From positions 4,480,001 to 4,544,000 of the forward strand of contig NZ_LT907844.1 of assembly GCF_900215505.1 (NCBI RefSeq): DNA of 64,000 nucleotides, in the 5' to 3' direction. Shown in pieces: positions 29,761 through 39,689 of this stretch. How positions within the stretch are numbered: position 1 is the first letter of the stretch; each line of letters starts with the position of its first letter. A program made the translations under genes and the position numbers. The stretch comes from Cohaesibacter sp. ES.047 (GTDB lineage: Bacteria; Pseudomonadota; Alphaproteobacteria; Rhizobiales; Cohaesibacteraceae). The notes beneath the pieces were generated by a model, which was not told the DNA's origin, did no database searches, and saw nothing but the letters and a program-made list of their open reading frames with translations.

Positions 29761-29789
29761 TTGTGAGATGAGAGCAAGCAAGCTATATC
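29761..29789 (+). promoter_or_regulatory. Candidate promoter of lptF
   Basis: TTGTGA, 17 nt, TATATC, about 100 nt upstream of the lptF ATG. Confidence 0.45.
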
Positions 29790-29890
29790 CGGCTGCAGGT
29801 TCGTGTCCCAATTGGCCGACGCGACATCACGAATTCATCACAATGTTCGGTTAGCCAGAGATCGAGCACATCTTTTCCGGCCGTCAGACA

Positions 29891-31138
29891 ATGAAACTGA
29901 TTGAACGTTATATCTTTTCCCGGGCTCTCACGGCCTTCCTGATGACGGTAACGGCACTGACCGCAATCGTCTGGCTGACTCAGGCCTTAAGGGACATGGA
30001 CCTTGTCACGGCCAAGGGACAGACTCTTCTCATCTTTTTCTCCATGACGTCGCTGGTGCTTCCCACTCTGGTTATGGTCATCGCACCCTTTGCGGTGTTG
30101 ATCGCTGTGGCCCATACCCTTAACAGTCTCAACGCGGACAGCGAACTTGTTGTTATCAACGCGACAAGCGCGCCGCCATGGGTCGTGGTCAAACCGATCC
30201 TCGTGCTGGGACTGGTGTCAACACTTATGGGTGCCACTCTGTCGCTTTATGCCGCACCCACAGCGCTCGGATCCCTGCGCGGTTTCATCACGCAAGTTCG
30301 CGCGGATCTGGTCGCCAATATCGTCAAGGAAGGCATCTTCACCGAGATCGAGCAAGGCATGACCTTCCACATCCAGAAACGCGAGCCCAACGGCATCATG
30401 CGAGGCCTGTTTCTTTCAGACGAGCGCGATCCTCAAAAGCAGATCGTCTATTCCTCCGAATTTGCCCAGATCGTTGAAACCACCGAAGGCACCTTCCTGA
30501 AAATGGATAGGGGCACCATCCAACAGCAGCGCCCGCGTTCAGAGGGTAAACAGGATGGGGATCAAACGGGAGAAGTGGGCAGCCCAGACTTTTCGTCGGT
30601 CAACATCATCAATTTCGACACCTACGCCATCGACCTGACCAAGTTCACCGGCGTTGACGAGAACCGCCCCAGCTTTTTCAAGCCACGAGAGCGCCCGACC
30701 TGGTATCTGATGTACCCCGACACCAGCGATCCCTATTATGAATCCCAGATCGACGGCTCTCGGGCAGAGCTCCATGATCGGTTCACCAATCCGCTCTATA
30801 ATCTGGTGTTTGCAACGGTGGTTTGTGCCTTCCTTGCGCAGGTGCGCACAACGCGCGAGCGTCGCGGTCATGCCATCATCGTTGCAATACTTATTGCTGC
30901 GGGCATCCGGCTTGCTGGATTTGCGGCCACCAGCACAGCAATCCAGACCCCCTACGCCGTGCCGTTCATGTATGCGCTTCCCATCTCGACCAGCATCATC
31001 GCGCTTTGGATCGCCCTGACCGGCAAACGAATGACATTTATTGACAATTTGATTCGCTGGATGGAGTTGTTAAACGACCGCATTTTGAATATACTAAACA
31101 AACTGCGACGCAAGCAAGAATCACCGAGCGTCGTTTAG
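29891..31138 (+). CDS. lptF: LPS export permease LptF
   Basis: Inner-membrane half of the LptB2FG extractor, which pulls LPS out of the membrane. It is 415 aa. The N-terminus is MKLIERYIFSRALTAF. Three membrane helices precede a large periplasmic beta-jellyroll (about 130-310), and three more helices follow (RTTRERRGHAIIVAILIAAG and after). The C-terminal basic tail is cytoplasmic. It is followed by lptG after a 119-nt gap that has its own promoter. Confidence 0.93.
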   Translation: MKLIERYIFSRALTAFLMTVTALTAIVWLTQALRDMDLVTAKGQTLLIFFSMTSLVLPTLVMVIAPFAVLIAVAHTLNSLNADSELVVINATSAPPWVVVKPILVLGLVSTLMGATLSLYAAPTALGSLRGFITQVRADLVANIVKEGIFTEIEQGMTFHIQKREPNGIMRGLFLSDERDPQKQIVYSSEFAQIVETTEGTFLKMDRGTIQQQRPRSEGKQDGDQTGEVGSPDFSSVNIINFDTYAIDLTKFTGVDENRPSFFKPRERPTWYLMYPDTSDPYYESQIDGSRAELHDRFTNPLYNLVFATVVCAFLAQVRTTRERRGHAIIVAILIAAGIRLAGFAATSTAIQTPYAVPFMYALPISTSIIALWIALTGKRMTFIDNLIRWMELLNDRILNILNKLRRKQESPSVV

Positions 31139-31155
31139 GGCGATAAAGGCTCGTT

Positions 31156-31184
31156 TTGGCCGTTCCTACTCCCTACGCTAGAAT
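31156..31184 (+). promoter_or_regulatory. Candidate internal promoter of the lptG-lptD group
   Basis: TTGGCC, 17 nt, TAGAAT in the lptF-lptG gap. The following 13-bp palindrome (31192-31204) lies at the expected transcription start. Confidence 0.5.
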
Positions 31185-31191
31185 AGAAAAA

Positions 31192-31204
31192 GGTTATAAT
31201 AACC
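31192..31204. promoter_or_regulatory. 13-bp palindrome at the presumed lptG transcription start
   Basis: GGTTATAATAACC is a perfect odd-length palindrome starting 8 nt after the TAGAAT -10. It could be an operator. I do not recognise the cognate regulator. Confidence 0.35.
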
Positions 31205-31257
31205 AGCGTCGCGACAGCCCTTCTGGCTCAGCGAAAACGCACTGAAGAGCCCGACAT

Positions 31258-32349
31258 ATGTTGCCAAGTATCATCTCCCGCTACATTGCCGGGCGTTTTC
31301 TATTCACCATCCTGACGATTTTTCTTTGCTGTTTTCTGCTTGTGCTTCTCATCGACTTTGTCGAGCTCATTCGCCGTGGCGGCAACAAGGAACAGGCCGA
31401 CACGCTGAGCCTATTCCTCATGTCCCTCTACAGAGTCCCCGAGCTGACTGAGCGCATCCTGCCGTTTGCCACCCTTTTTGGCTCGATTGCCGCTTTTCTC
31501 AATCTCTCGCGCCGCCTCGAACTTGTGATCGTGCGCGCGGCGGGCATGTCAGCATGGCAGTTTCTCACACCAGCCCTGTTTGTTGCCGCTGCTCTGGGGA
31601 TCTTTGCCTTTGCCGTCTACAATCCCGCATCGGCCTTTCTCAAGGACAAGTCTCTGGAAATTGATGCGCGCATATTCGGTGCCAGCTTCTCCAGCAGTGG
31701 TCAAACCGCAAGTCAGGGCTGGGTGAGACAGAAGGGCGAGGACGGCGATTCGATCCTCAAGGCCCTCACCAGCTATGACAATGGACGCAAACTGGGCGGC
31801 GTTACGGTTTTTTCCTACGACCAGTTGGGAAACTTCGTTGAGCGAATCGACGGCAAAGCTGCTGAGCTTGAAGAAGGCTACTGGCGTCTATCCGACGTAC
31901 TCGTTACATCGGCCAAGTCGGCACCGCGTCATTTTGAGACATATCTGGTCAGTACGCATTTGACCCCGCAGGAAGCCAGCGAGACGATCGCCAACCCAGA
32001 ATCTGTGCCCTTTTGGCAACTGCCCCACATTATTGATCAGGCTGCCCGCTCAGGACTGCCAGCTTACAAATATCGCCTCCAATATCAAACCCTTCTGGCG
32101 CGTCCATTGCTGTTGGCTGCCATGGTACTGATTGCCGCAACCGTCTCTTTGAAAGTTTTTCGGTTTGGAAATGTGGGTAAAATGATTCTTAGTGGTGTTC
32201 TGGCAGGCTTCGTGCTTTATGTTGTCACCGAACTGGCCAAAGACTTGGGAAATACAGGACTGGTTAACCCAATTCTGTCAGCTTGGCTTCCAGCGATTGT
32301 TGCGTCCCTTCTGGGATTCTCGATTTTATTATATCAGGAGGACGGATAA
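31258..32349 (+). CDS. lptG: LPS export permease LptG
   Basis: Partner of LptF in LptB2FG; 363 aa with the same layout of three helices, periplasmic jellyroll (about 130-260) and three helices. It starts MLPSIISRYIAGRFLF. The conserved C-terminal turn LARPLLLAAMVLIAATVSLK is present. lptD begins 3 nt after its stop, so the two are translationally linked. Confidence 0.93.
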   Translation: MLPSIISRYIAGRFLFTILTIFLCCFLLVLLIDFVELIRRGGNKEQADTLSLFLMSLYRVPELTERILPFATLFGSIAAFLNLSRRLELVIVRAAGMSAWQFLTPALFVAAALGIFAFAVYNPASAFLKDKSLEIDARIFGASFSSSGQTASQGWVRQKGEDGDSILKALTSYDNGRKLGGVTVFSYDQLGNFVERIDGKAAELEEGYWRLSDVLVTSAKSAPRHFETYLVSTHLTPQEASETIANPESVPFWQLPHIIDQAARSGLPAYKYRLQYQTLLARPLLLAAMVLIAATVSLKVFRFGNVGKMILSGVLAGFVLYVVTELAKDLGNTGLVNPILSAWLPAIVASLLGFSILLYQEDG

Positions 32350-32352
32350 AGT

Positions 32353-34692
32353 ATGCGCGGTACCGTCCAAAACACGAATCGACCCAACTCGATAACGCGG
32401 CGGAATTCTTTGGTCCGGCTGCGCGCGTTTCTGCTTGGCTCCTCGCTTCTTCTCCCCCTTCTGCCCGCTGCCCTTTACCCCGCACAAGCACAGTCGCTCA
32501 CCTCGTCTTTCGGCCTCGCAAAGCCGGACGAACAGACCCGCATGCTCGTCGAGGCCGATCAGATGGTCTATGACTATGATCGTGAGCGGGTATCGGCTGT
32601 CGGCAATGTTCAGATCTACTACGGCGAATATGCGCTGCAGGCAGACAAGGTCGCATACGATCAGGGCTCGGCTCGGCTTGTGGCCGAAGGCAACGTTCGC
32701 ATCACCGAGCCGGACGGCAATATCGTCACGGCCAACTACGTGGACATAACCGACGATTTCCGCACCGGGTTCGTGCGTTCCTTGCGGGTTCAGACACCGG
32801 AACGAGCACGCTTTGCTGCAGATCGGGCCGAACGTCAGGACGATGACATCACGGTCTTCGATAAAGGCGTCTACACGACCTGCGAACCGTGCCGCGAAAA
32901 TCCCAAGAAATCACCACTCTGGCAAATCAAGGCGTCACGCATCATCTACAACGCCAAGGACAAGATGGTCTATTACAAGGCCGCAAAATTCGAGTTCCTC
33001 GGTGTTCCGCTGCTCTATACACCCTATTTTGCCCATCCGGACCCCTCGCGCAAGCGCGCCTCGGGATTCCTGACACCCAAAGTCGGGTTTGATGAAAGCC
33101 TTGGGTATTATGCCAGCACGCCCTATTTCTGGGCGCTGTCTGACAGCTATGATCTGACGCTGGCGCCGACCTATTACTCGCAACAGGGCTTTCTGAGCAC
33201 GGCCATTTGGCGCCAGCATATGGGCACCGGTGTCTACAAGATCCGCGGATCGGGCATTTTCCAGAACGATCCCGATGCCTTCGCCGGCACCAGCGGCGAA
33301 CAGGATTTCCGCGGCGCCATCGACAGCACCGGCGAATTCAACCTGTCGAAAAAATGGAAGTTCGGTTGGGATGTCTCGGTTCTGTCCGATAAGCGCTTCC
33401 TGCGCGACTATGAGCTGATTGAAGACAGCGAAGACAAGCGCTCAACCATTTATCTGACCGGCCAGGGTGAGCGCAATTATTTCGATGCGCGGGCGAATTA
33501 CTACAACATCATGACCGACAACCTCAGCCAATCAGAACAGGCTGTCATTCATCCGTCCGTGGACTACAGCGCCTATTCCAAGCAGCCGCTCCTTGGCGGT
33601 GAGGGTCGGTTGCAGGTCAACTCAACCAGCCTGACACGCGATTCCAGAAGTCAGGACACTGTCGGCGGCGTTACCCGCACCGATGGCGTCATGGGTACCT
33701 ACATGCGCACCAGTGTCGAGGCCAGTTGGAAACGCCGGTTTGTCGCCCCGGGTGGCCAACTCATCACCCCATTCAGTTCCTTGCGCGGCGATGTCTACTG
33801 GATGCCAAGCAAGTCCGGTGCACCGGCCGCTTTGGTTGACGAAGACACCGCATTCCGCGGCATGCCAACCATCGGGATTGATTACCGCCTGCCCATTCTG
33901 GCAACCGCTGGCAACACATCGCATATCATCGAACCGATCGGCCAGGTTATCCTGCGTCCCAACGAAACACGCATTGGCGAGTTGCCCAACGACGATGCCC
34001 AAAGCCTGATCTTCGATGACAGCATCCTGTTCGATCCCAACAAGTTCTCCGGCTATGATCGCATCGAGGGTGGCTCCCGTGCGAACGTCGGTTTCCAGTA
34101 TCGCATGCAGATGGCCAACGGCTGGTCCGTCAATGCCCTCGCCGGGCGGTCGTTCCAGCTGAGTGGCGTCAATTCCTTCTCTCAGAACGATCTGACCAGC
34201 ACGGGCCTCGACAGCGGCCTCGACAAGAAAGTCTCCGATTATGTGGCCCGCGTCGGGATCAACTCGAACGATAAAATTTCGGCCCTTGCGCGTGGCCGGT
34301 TCGATGCCAAAACCGCAAAGCTCAAATATGGTGAAGTGGCGGCAAGCGGCACCTATAAGCGCTATTCCGGCTCACTTGGCTATACCTACGCGGACAAGCG
34401 CCCCTCGGCAGGCATCAACGAGATCCGGCAGGAAATCACATCGACCGCTGCGATGAAGTTCGACGAATACTGGCAGGTTTCCGGTGCCACTCGGTTTGAC
34501 ATAGAGAATAATGCCTTCGTCAGCAGCGCGGTCGCACTGAAATATGATGATGAGTGTTTCGCGATCAGCCTGAGCTACTCCAACACACGTGACAGATACA
34601 CCGATCTAACAACCGACCAGACTGTCAGACTGCAATTTGACTTCAAGTCGCTTGGTGGCGGTGAAATCAATCAGTCCCTCGTCAATGACTAA
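32353..34692 (+). CDS. lptD: LPS-assembly outer-membrane protein LptD
   Basis: Outer-membrane beta-barrel that inserts LPS into the outer leaflet. It is 779 aa. A signal peptide runs to about residue 46 (hydrophobic LLGSSLLLPLLP, cleavage after AQA). The OstA/LptA-like beta-taco is about 60-190 and the barrel runs to the C-terminus. Cysteines occur as a CEPC pair in the N-domain and one near the C-terminus (DDECFA). These may form the family's domain-linking disulfide, with fewer cysteines than in E. coli. GGAGG lies ahead of the ATG, inside the end of lptG. Confidence 0.94.
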   Translation: MRGTVQNTNRPNSITRRNSLVRLRAFLLGSSLLLPLLPAALYPAQAQSLTSSFGLAKPDEQTRMLVEADQMVYDYDRERVSAVGNVQIYYGEYALQADKVAYDQGSARLVAEGNVRITEPDGNIVTANYVDITDDFRTGFVRSLRVQTPERARFAADRAERQDDDITVFDKGVYTTCEPCRENPKKSPLWQIKASRIIYNAKDKMVYYKAAKFEFLGVPLLYTPYFAHPDPSRKRASGFLTPKVGFDESLGYYASTPYFWALSDSYDLTLAPTYYSQQGFLSTAIWRQHMGTGVYKIRGSGIFQNDPDAFAGTSGEQDFRGAIDSTGEFNLSKKWKFGWDVSVLSDKRFLRDYELIEDSEDKRSTIYLTGQGERNYFDARANYYNIMTDNLSQSEQAVIHPSVDYSAYSKQPLLGGEGRLQVNSTSLTRDSRSQDTVGGVTRTDGVMGTYMRTSVEASWKRRFVAPGGQLITPFSSLRGDVYWMPSKSGAPAALVDEDTAFRGMPTIGIDYRLPILATAGNTSHIIEPIGQVILRPNETRIGELPNDDAQSLIFDDSILFDPNKFSGYDRIEGGSRANVGFQYRMQMANGWSVNALAGRSFQLSGVNSFSQNDLTSTGLDSGLDKKVSDYVARVGINSNDKISALARGRFDAKTAKLKYGEVAASGTYKRYSGSLGYTYADKRPSAGINEIRQEITSTAAMKFDEYWQVSGATRFDIENNAFVSSAVALKYDDECFAISLSYSNTRDRYTDLTTDQTVRLQFDFKSLGGGEINQSLVND

Positions 34693-34823
34693 AACTGTCT
34701 TTTGGTCTTCTCTTTGCCCCATTTTACCGGTAGTTGAGTAAAAAGCCGTGTGTTTTAGCACATCGGAAACAAACGAGATGTGAGACGACACAGAATGCCC
34801 GTCGCGACACACGCAACAAACGA

Positions 34824-35786
34824 ATGATGACGAGCCGATTTATGTTCAACGACACCATGCCAAAGAAGACTGTGATTTTTCTGCTAACCGCAGCCATTCT
34901 GATAACCGCAGGGATGGTCACCAGGTCCTATGCAAGCCGCATTGTCGCGGTGGTCAACCGCGCGGCCATAACGGATCTGGACGTTACGCAGCGCCAGAAG
35001 CTCGAACGCATCCTTTCTGGCGGCAGACAGCGTATGGGCAAGGGCTCGGCCCTCAACACGGTCATCGATGACAAACTCAAGCTGTTTGAGGCACGGGACC
35101 GCAATGCAACCGCATCCGACCGGGAAATTGACGCCGCCCTCGACAACATGGCAAAAAGCGCCAAAATCAGCCGATCGCGTTTGATCAATGTGTTTCGCTC
35201 AGGCGGTGTCAGTGAGAGCACGCTCAGGGAGTGGCTGAAAACACAGATCTCCTGGCGAACCCTCATCCGGGCCCGCTACAACGCACAGATTCGCGTTGAG
35301 GAGGCCGAGATCGCAAACGCATTGAGCGAAATGAACGAAGATAAAGATAAAGTCGAGAACGCGGTACAGTTCGACATCACCAGCGTCACGTTCGTTACCC
35401 GTAAGAAGGCTAACAATTCCGAGCAGCGTCGACGTCTCTCTGATGCCAAGCGTTTCCGCACGATCTTCAAGAGCTGCGCAACAGGTCTTGACGCCGCACG
35501 TCGGTTGACGGACGTCGCAGTAGTCCGGCTGGGCCGCCGCGATTCGACCGATCTCAACCCCGAAATGGCAAAAAGATTGTTCGACACCCCACTCAACAGT
35601 TTGACACCCCCGACGAAAATCGATAACGGGTATGAGATGCTGGCTGTCTGCGGCAAAAAGGATCTGGGGAAACGTGCAGCTATGCGCAGTGAAGTCGAGT
35701 CTGAGCTCAAGAATGAGCGCGGCGCGGCCCTGACTCGGAAATACCTTCAGGAACTGCGCTCACGTGCGATCGTTGAAAAGCGCTGA
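34824..35786 (+). CDS. SurA-like periplasmic chaperone / parvulin-type isomerase
   Basis: About 320 aa. The signal peptide is KKTVIFLLTAAILITAG, ending near SYA/S. A SurA N-terminal fold follows: RIVAVVNRAAITDLDVTQRQ, then a long helical region with WLKTQISWRTLIRARY. A short, divergent parvulin-like domain (about 200-300, ending NGYEMLAVCGKKD) closes it. Position after lptD matches surA in many proteobacteria, where it helps outer-membrane proteins fold. The start is uncertain: ATGs at 34824, 34827, 34842 and 34857 are all possible, and none has a good ribosome site. Confidence 0.82.
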   Translation: MMTSRFMFNDTMPKKTVIFLLTAAILITAGMVTRSYASRIVAVVNRAAITDLDVTQRQKLERILSGGRQRMGKGSALNTVIDDKLKLFEARDRNATASDREIDAALDNMAKSAKISRSRLINVFRSGGVSESTLREWLKTQISWRTLIRARYNAQIRVEEAEIANALSEMNEDKDKVENAVQFDITSVTFVTRKKANNSEQRRRLSDAKRFRTIFKSCATGLDAARRLTDVAVVRLGRRDSTDLNPEMAKRLFDTPLNSLTPPTKIDNGYEMLAVCGKKDLGKRAAMRSEVESELKNERGAALTRKYLQELRSRAIVEKR

Positions 35787-35908
35787 CAGCCATCGTTGGC
35801 ACACACGAATAATTTTCCATAGACGCAGCACAAGCGCGTTGGTGGCGTGTGGTTCCATGCCCCGACATGGACACGGGCTGCCTTAAAAGATTTGAGCTGG
35901 ATATAATC

Positions 35909-36913
35909 ATGCCTTCAAAATACGACATACTTGCGCTCTCAATGGGCGAACCAGCCGGTATCGGACCGGAGATCGCTCTTAAAGCTTGGATCGACCGAGA
36001 GCGCGAGGGCATCGCGCCCTTCGTGGTTTTTGGCGATCCGGATCTGCTGATCAGCCGCGCCCGCATGTTTGGACTGCAGGTGCCGGTAAAAACCTGCACC
36101 TTGGAAGAGGCTTTCGACGCCTTCAATCTTTACCTGCCGGTCATCCCGCTTGAAAACAAGATGAATGACGCCCCCGGAGAAATCGAAGTTGCCAATGCCC
36201 CGGCTGTGATCGAAGCCATCGAAAAGGCAACCGCCGCAGTCCTCGAAGGAAAAGCCAAAGCGGTCGTGACCTGCCCGATTCAAAAAAGCAGCCTCTATGA
36301 AGCTGGCTTCTCATTCCCGGGCCACACCGAATTCCTCGGCGCCCTTGCAGAAGCCGCCACAGGCGAGCCGGCCAATCCGGTCATGATGCTTGCCGGTCCA
36401 TTGCTCCGCACGGTTCCGGTTACGGCGCACCTACCCATCAGCAAGGTGCCAGAAGCCTTGACGGCTGAACGGCTTGAACTGGTCGCAACCATCACCGCCC
36501 ACGATCTGGAAACCCGGTTTGGCATCACTCGGCCACGCCTCGCCGTGGCGGGCCTCAACCCGCACGCCGGTGAAGCAGGCGCGATGGGTACGGAAGATGC
36601 GGAAATCATCGCCCCGACCATTGAAAAGCTCAAAGCCAAGGGCCTTTCGGTCACCGGCCCTCATTCCGGCGACACACTGTTTCATGCCAAGGCGCGCGAA
36701 AACTATGATGCCGCCATCGCGATGTATCATGATCAGGCACTCATTCCGGTGAAAACCATTTCCTTCGATGAAACGGTCAACGTGACGCTCGGCCTGCCGT
36801 TCATTCGCACCTCGCCCGATCACGGCACCGCGATTGACATTGCCGACAAGGGTGTCGCTAGCCCGGCAAGCCTGATCGCCGCACTCAATCTGGCTGGTTC
36901 GCTCAAATCCTGA
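35909..36913 (+). CDS. pdxA: 4-hydroxythreonine-4-phosphate dehydrogenase
   Basis: NAD-dependent oxidation step in the DXP-dependent pyridoxal phosphate pathway. It is 334 aa. [11 protein letters not shown] is at the N-terminus. Metal-binding histidines are seen in [17 protein letters not shown] and [18 protein letters not shown] is near the C-terminus. The start is at [11 protein letters not shown]; 20 codons upstream in frame are non-conserved. Confidence 0.96.
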   Translation: MPSKYDILALSMGEPAGIGPEIALKAWIDREREGIAPFVVFGDPDLLISRARMFGLQVPVKTCTLEEAFDAFNLYLPVIPLENKMNDAPGEIEVANAPAVIEAIEKATAAVLEGKAKAVVTCPIQKSSLYEAGFSFPGHTEFLGALAEAATGEPANPVMMLAGPLLRTVPVTAHLPISKVPEALTAERLELVATITAHDLETRFGITRPRLAVAGLNPHAGEAGAMGTEDAEIIAPTIEKLKAKGLSVTGPHSGDTLFHAKARENYDAAIAMYHDQALIPVKTISFDETVNVTLGLPFIRTSPDHGTAIDIADKGVASPASLIAALNLAGSLKS

Positions 36914-36983
36914 TCGAGCCTATGCTCTGCCGCAACAAACTGGCAATCGGGATACAAAGACAAAGACAAGGCGCGCAACCGTC

Positions 36984-37835
36984 ATGGCACAAATTGATTC
37001 TCTCCCGCCGTTGCGGGACGTCATTGAACAGCATGACCTGCGCGCCAAGAAAAGTCTTGGTCAGAACTTTCTTCTCGACCTCAATCTCACCTGCCGCATC
37101 GCGCGTGCGGCAGGCACCCTTGAGACCCACACGGTCATCGAGGTGGGGCCCGGTCCCGGCGGCCTGACCCGTGCCCTGCTCCATGAAGGTGCCAAAAAGG
37201 TCATCGCCATCGAGATGGACCGACGTGCCCTTGGAGCCCTCAACGAAATCGCTCATCACTATCCCGGACGGCTCGAGATCATCGAAGGCGACGCCCTCAA
37301 GGTGGACATCAAAAGTCTGGTTCCGGAAGGGCCGGTTCGAATCGTTGCCAACCTGCCCTACAATGTCGGCACCCAGCTGTTGCTGGGCTGGCTCGAACAG
37401 GATCCATGGCCGCCCTTCTATGACAGCCTCACCTTGATGTTTCAGAAGGAAGTGGCCGAGCGCATCATCGCGACACAAGAGGACAAGGCCTATGGCCGTC
37501 TTGGCGTGATCGCCGGATGGCGCTGTGACGCAATCAAGATGTTCGACGTCTCGCGTGAGGCCTTCAGCCCGCCTCCCAAGGTGACATCATCAATCGTTCA
37601 CCTGACACCGAGACAGGCTCCCCTGCCCTGCACGTTGAAATATCTCGAACAGGTCACGGCTGCCGCCTTCGGGCAACGCCGCAAGATGCTGCGCCAAAGC
37701 CTCAAGAGCCTTGGCAGTGATCATCTGTCCCTGATTGAGGCAGCCGGGCTAGAGCCAACGCAACGCGCGGAAACTGTCCCGGTCGAAGGGTTTGTGGACA
37801 TGGCCAATGCGCTGGAGCGCCTCAGAAGCGCCTGA
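36984..37835 (+). CDS. rsmA: 16S rRNA (adenine(1518)-N6/adenine(1519)-N6)-dimethyltransferase
   Basis: KsgA methyltransferase that dimethylates two adenines at the 3' end of 16S rRNA late in 30S assembly. It is 283 aa. Motif X is [11 protein letters not shown], motif I is [10 protein letters not shown], motif IV is NLPYNVGTQ. The C-terminal helical domain includes [17 protein letters not shown]. It is the last plus-strand gene of the lptG-lptD-surA-pdxA-rsmA run and converges on gmk. Confidence 0.96.
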   Translation: MAQIDSLPPLRDVIEQHDLRAKKSLGQNFLLDLNLTCRIARAAGTLETHTVIEVGPGPGGLTRALLHEGAKKVIAIEMDRRALGALNEIAHHYPGRLEIIEGDALKVDIKSLVPEGPVRIVANLPYNVGTQLLLGWLEQDPWPPFYDSLTLMFQKEVAERIIATQEDKAYGRLGVIAGWRCDAIKMFDVSREAFSPPPKVTSSIVHLTPRQAPLPCTLKYLEQVTAAAFGQRRKMLRQSLKSLGSDHLSLIEAAGLEPTQRAETVPVEGFVDMANALERLRSA

Positions 37836-37901
37836 GGCACTCACGCCGCACCCTGACCGGTCACAACAAACCCAGAACAGAAGCCAAGGAAAGCCTCAGG
37901 C

Positions 37902-38534
37902 CTAGCTCAGCATCGTTTCCACGAACGACCGCGCACCGATCACGCGCTCACGCTTGTGCCGCTCGGCTTCGACAATCGCTTTAACGGCAGCGAAGGCCCT
38001 TTCCAGATCGTCATTGACGATCACATAGTCATATTCGTCCCAATGACTGATCTCGACGCGCGCATTCTGCAACCGGCGCTCAATGACCTCATCCGCATCT
38101 TCGGCGCGGCGGATCAGGCGGCTTTTGAGTTCCACCATCGACGGAGGCAGGATGAATATCGAGACCACATCCTTGCGCGCCGCCTTCTTGAGCTGCAGCG
38201 TTCCCTGCCAGTCAATATCGAACAGAACATCGCGCCCCTGAGAAAGGGCCTCCTCGACCGGATCACGCGGCGTGCCATAGAAATTGGCATGCACTTCGGC
38301 CCATTCCAGAAGATCCCCGCGGTCACGCATGGCATGAAACTGGCGCTCTGAGAGAAAATGATAATGCACACCATCAATCTCACTGCCCCGCTTCGCCCGT
38401 GTCGTCGCGGAAACGGACAGTTCGAGATTGCGTTCGCTGTCAAGCAGATGCCGCGCTATGGTTGACTTGCCCGCACCGGACGGGGACGACAGCACCAGCA
38501 TCAACCCCCGGCGGATCATCTTCGGTTCGCTCAT
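37902..38534 (-). CDS. gmk: Guanylate kinase
   Basis: Phosphorylates GMP to GDP. It is 210 aa. The P-loop is [10 protein letters not shown] (about 16-25), and the GMP-binding domain has [19 protein letters not shown]. It lies 6 nt behind yicC. Confidence 0.96.
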   Translation of the reverse strand: MSEPKMIRRGLMLVLSSPSGAGKSTIARHLLDSERNLELSVSATTRAKRGSEIDGVHYHFLSERQFHAMRDRGDLLEWAEVHANFYGTPRDPVEEALSQGRDVLFDIDWQGTLQLKKAARKDVVSIFILPPSMVELKSRLIRRAEDADEVIERRLQNARVEISHWDEYDYVIVNDDLERAFAAVKAIVEAERHKRERVIGARSFVETMLS

Positions 38535-38540
38535 CAGTGA

Positions 38541-39428
38541 CTACTCCACATTCTGGATCTGCTCGCGCAGCTGTTCGATGGTCGTCTTGAGTTCAAGCCC
38601 AATGGCCGTGAGGCTCGTGTCATTGGACTTGGAGCACAGTGTGTTGGCTTCGCGGTTGAATTCCTGCGCCAGGAAATCAAGCTTGCGTCCGACAGGACGC
38701 TCCTCCCTGAGAAGGGATCGAACGGCTTCACAGTGGGCATAGAGCCGATCAAGCTCCTCGCGGATATCCGCCTTGCCCGCCATCAAAACGGCTTCCTGAT
38801 ACAGCCTGTCTTCATCAAGCCCCTTGTCGGCCTCGATGATCCGCGCGATCTGCAATCGAAGCTTTTCGCGTATGGCCTCGGCTGACCGGGCGGGACAGTC
38901 TTCCGCCGCCTTGGTCAAAGCTTCAAGTTCCTCCACCCGCTGCACCAAAATCTGCTCGAGCGCCGCCCCTTCCGACTGCCGCATTTCCTCCACATCGGCA
39001 ATCGCAGCCTTGAAGCTTTCAAGCAGCGCAGCATTGAGGGCCGTCTTGGTCTCCTCGGACTGGTCATCCTCAACCGGCTCCAGCACACCCTTGATGGCCA
39101 GCAAACCGTCAAGACTGGGCTTGCGGACTTCGATGCGGTCTTCAATCTTTTTCATGGTTTCAAGAACAGCATCAAGCACCTGCTCATTCACCTTCAAGCT
39201 CGACGTGCTCGTCTCCTGTTGGATATTGAGGCTAATAAAGCAAGATCCCCGATTGAGTCGCTCGCCCAAAAGCTGGCGCAAGGGGCGGTCCAGATCGTCG
39301 AAGCCCGATGGAAGACGCAATCTCAGGTCAAGTCCCTTGCCGTTGACCGTCTTGATCTCCCAGATCCATCGACAGGTCTGAAAACTGCCGCTGACCCGGG
39401 TAAAACCGGTCATGCTCACTAACGCCAT
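38541..39428 (-). CDS. YicC family endoribonuclease-like protein
   Basis: 295 aa, full length. The family N-terminus is SMTGFTRVSG, then WEIKTVNGKGLDLRLRLP. The C-terminal signature is GRKLDFLAQEFNREANTLCS and SNDTSL. E. coli YicC degrades the sRNA RyhB and related RNAs. Pairing with gmk is a common proteobacterial arrangement. Confidence 0.94.
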   Translation of the reverse strand: MALVSMTGFTRVSGSFQTCRWIWEIKTVNGKGLDLRLRLPSGFDDLDRPLRQLLGERLNRGSCFISLNIQQETSTSSLKVNEQVLDAVLETMKKIEDRIEVRKPSLDGLLAIKGVLEPVEDDQSEETKTALNAALLESFKAAIADVEEMRQSEGAALEQILVQRVEELEALTKAAEDCPARSAEAIREKLRLQIARIIEADKGLDEDRLYQEAVLMAGKADIREELDRLYAHCEAVRSLLREERPVGRKLDFLAQEFNREANTLCSKSNDTSLTAIGLELKTTIEQLREQIQNVE

Positions 39429-39613
39429 GTGCTGCTATCCTCGCCATACATGCAGACGGGGTCTCCCCCGCCAACCAGAATCGGGATCTACCATCGAAAA
39501 CACCTGATCCCCTGTCAAGGACAGTGCCTCGTCTGGTTCTTCAAGTCCTTGCAAAAGATCAAAATATCAACAACTTGCGGAAATACATCCCGTTTATGGC
39601 CGCATAAGAAGCC

Positions 39614-39650
39614 CTGACAAAGAAAGGCCACCGCACGCGCGATGGCCTTT
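39614..39650 (-). terminator. Terminator after mltG
   Basis: AAAGGCCA-rich stem of about 11 bp with one mismatch and a GC-rich loop, followed on minus by TTTCTTTGTC. It lies 40 nt past the mltG stop. Confidence 0.7.
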
Positions 39651-39689
39651 GCCTTGATGCCTTTGTAAACCTCTTGAAGGGCAGACCGA

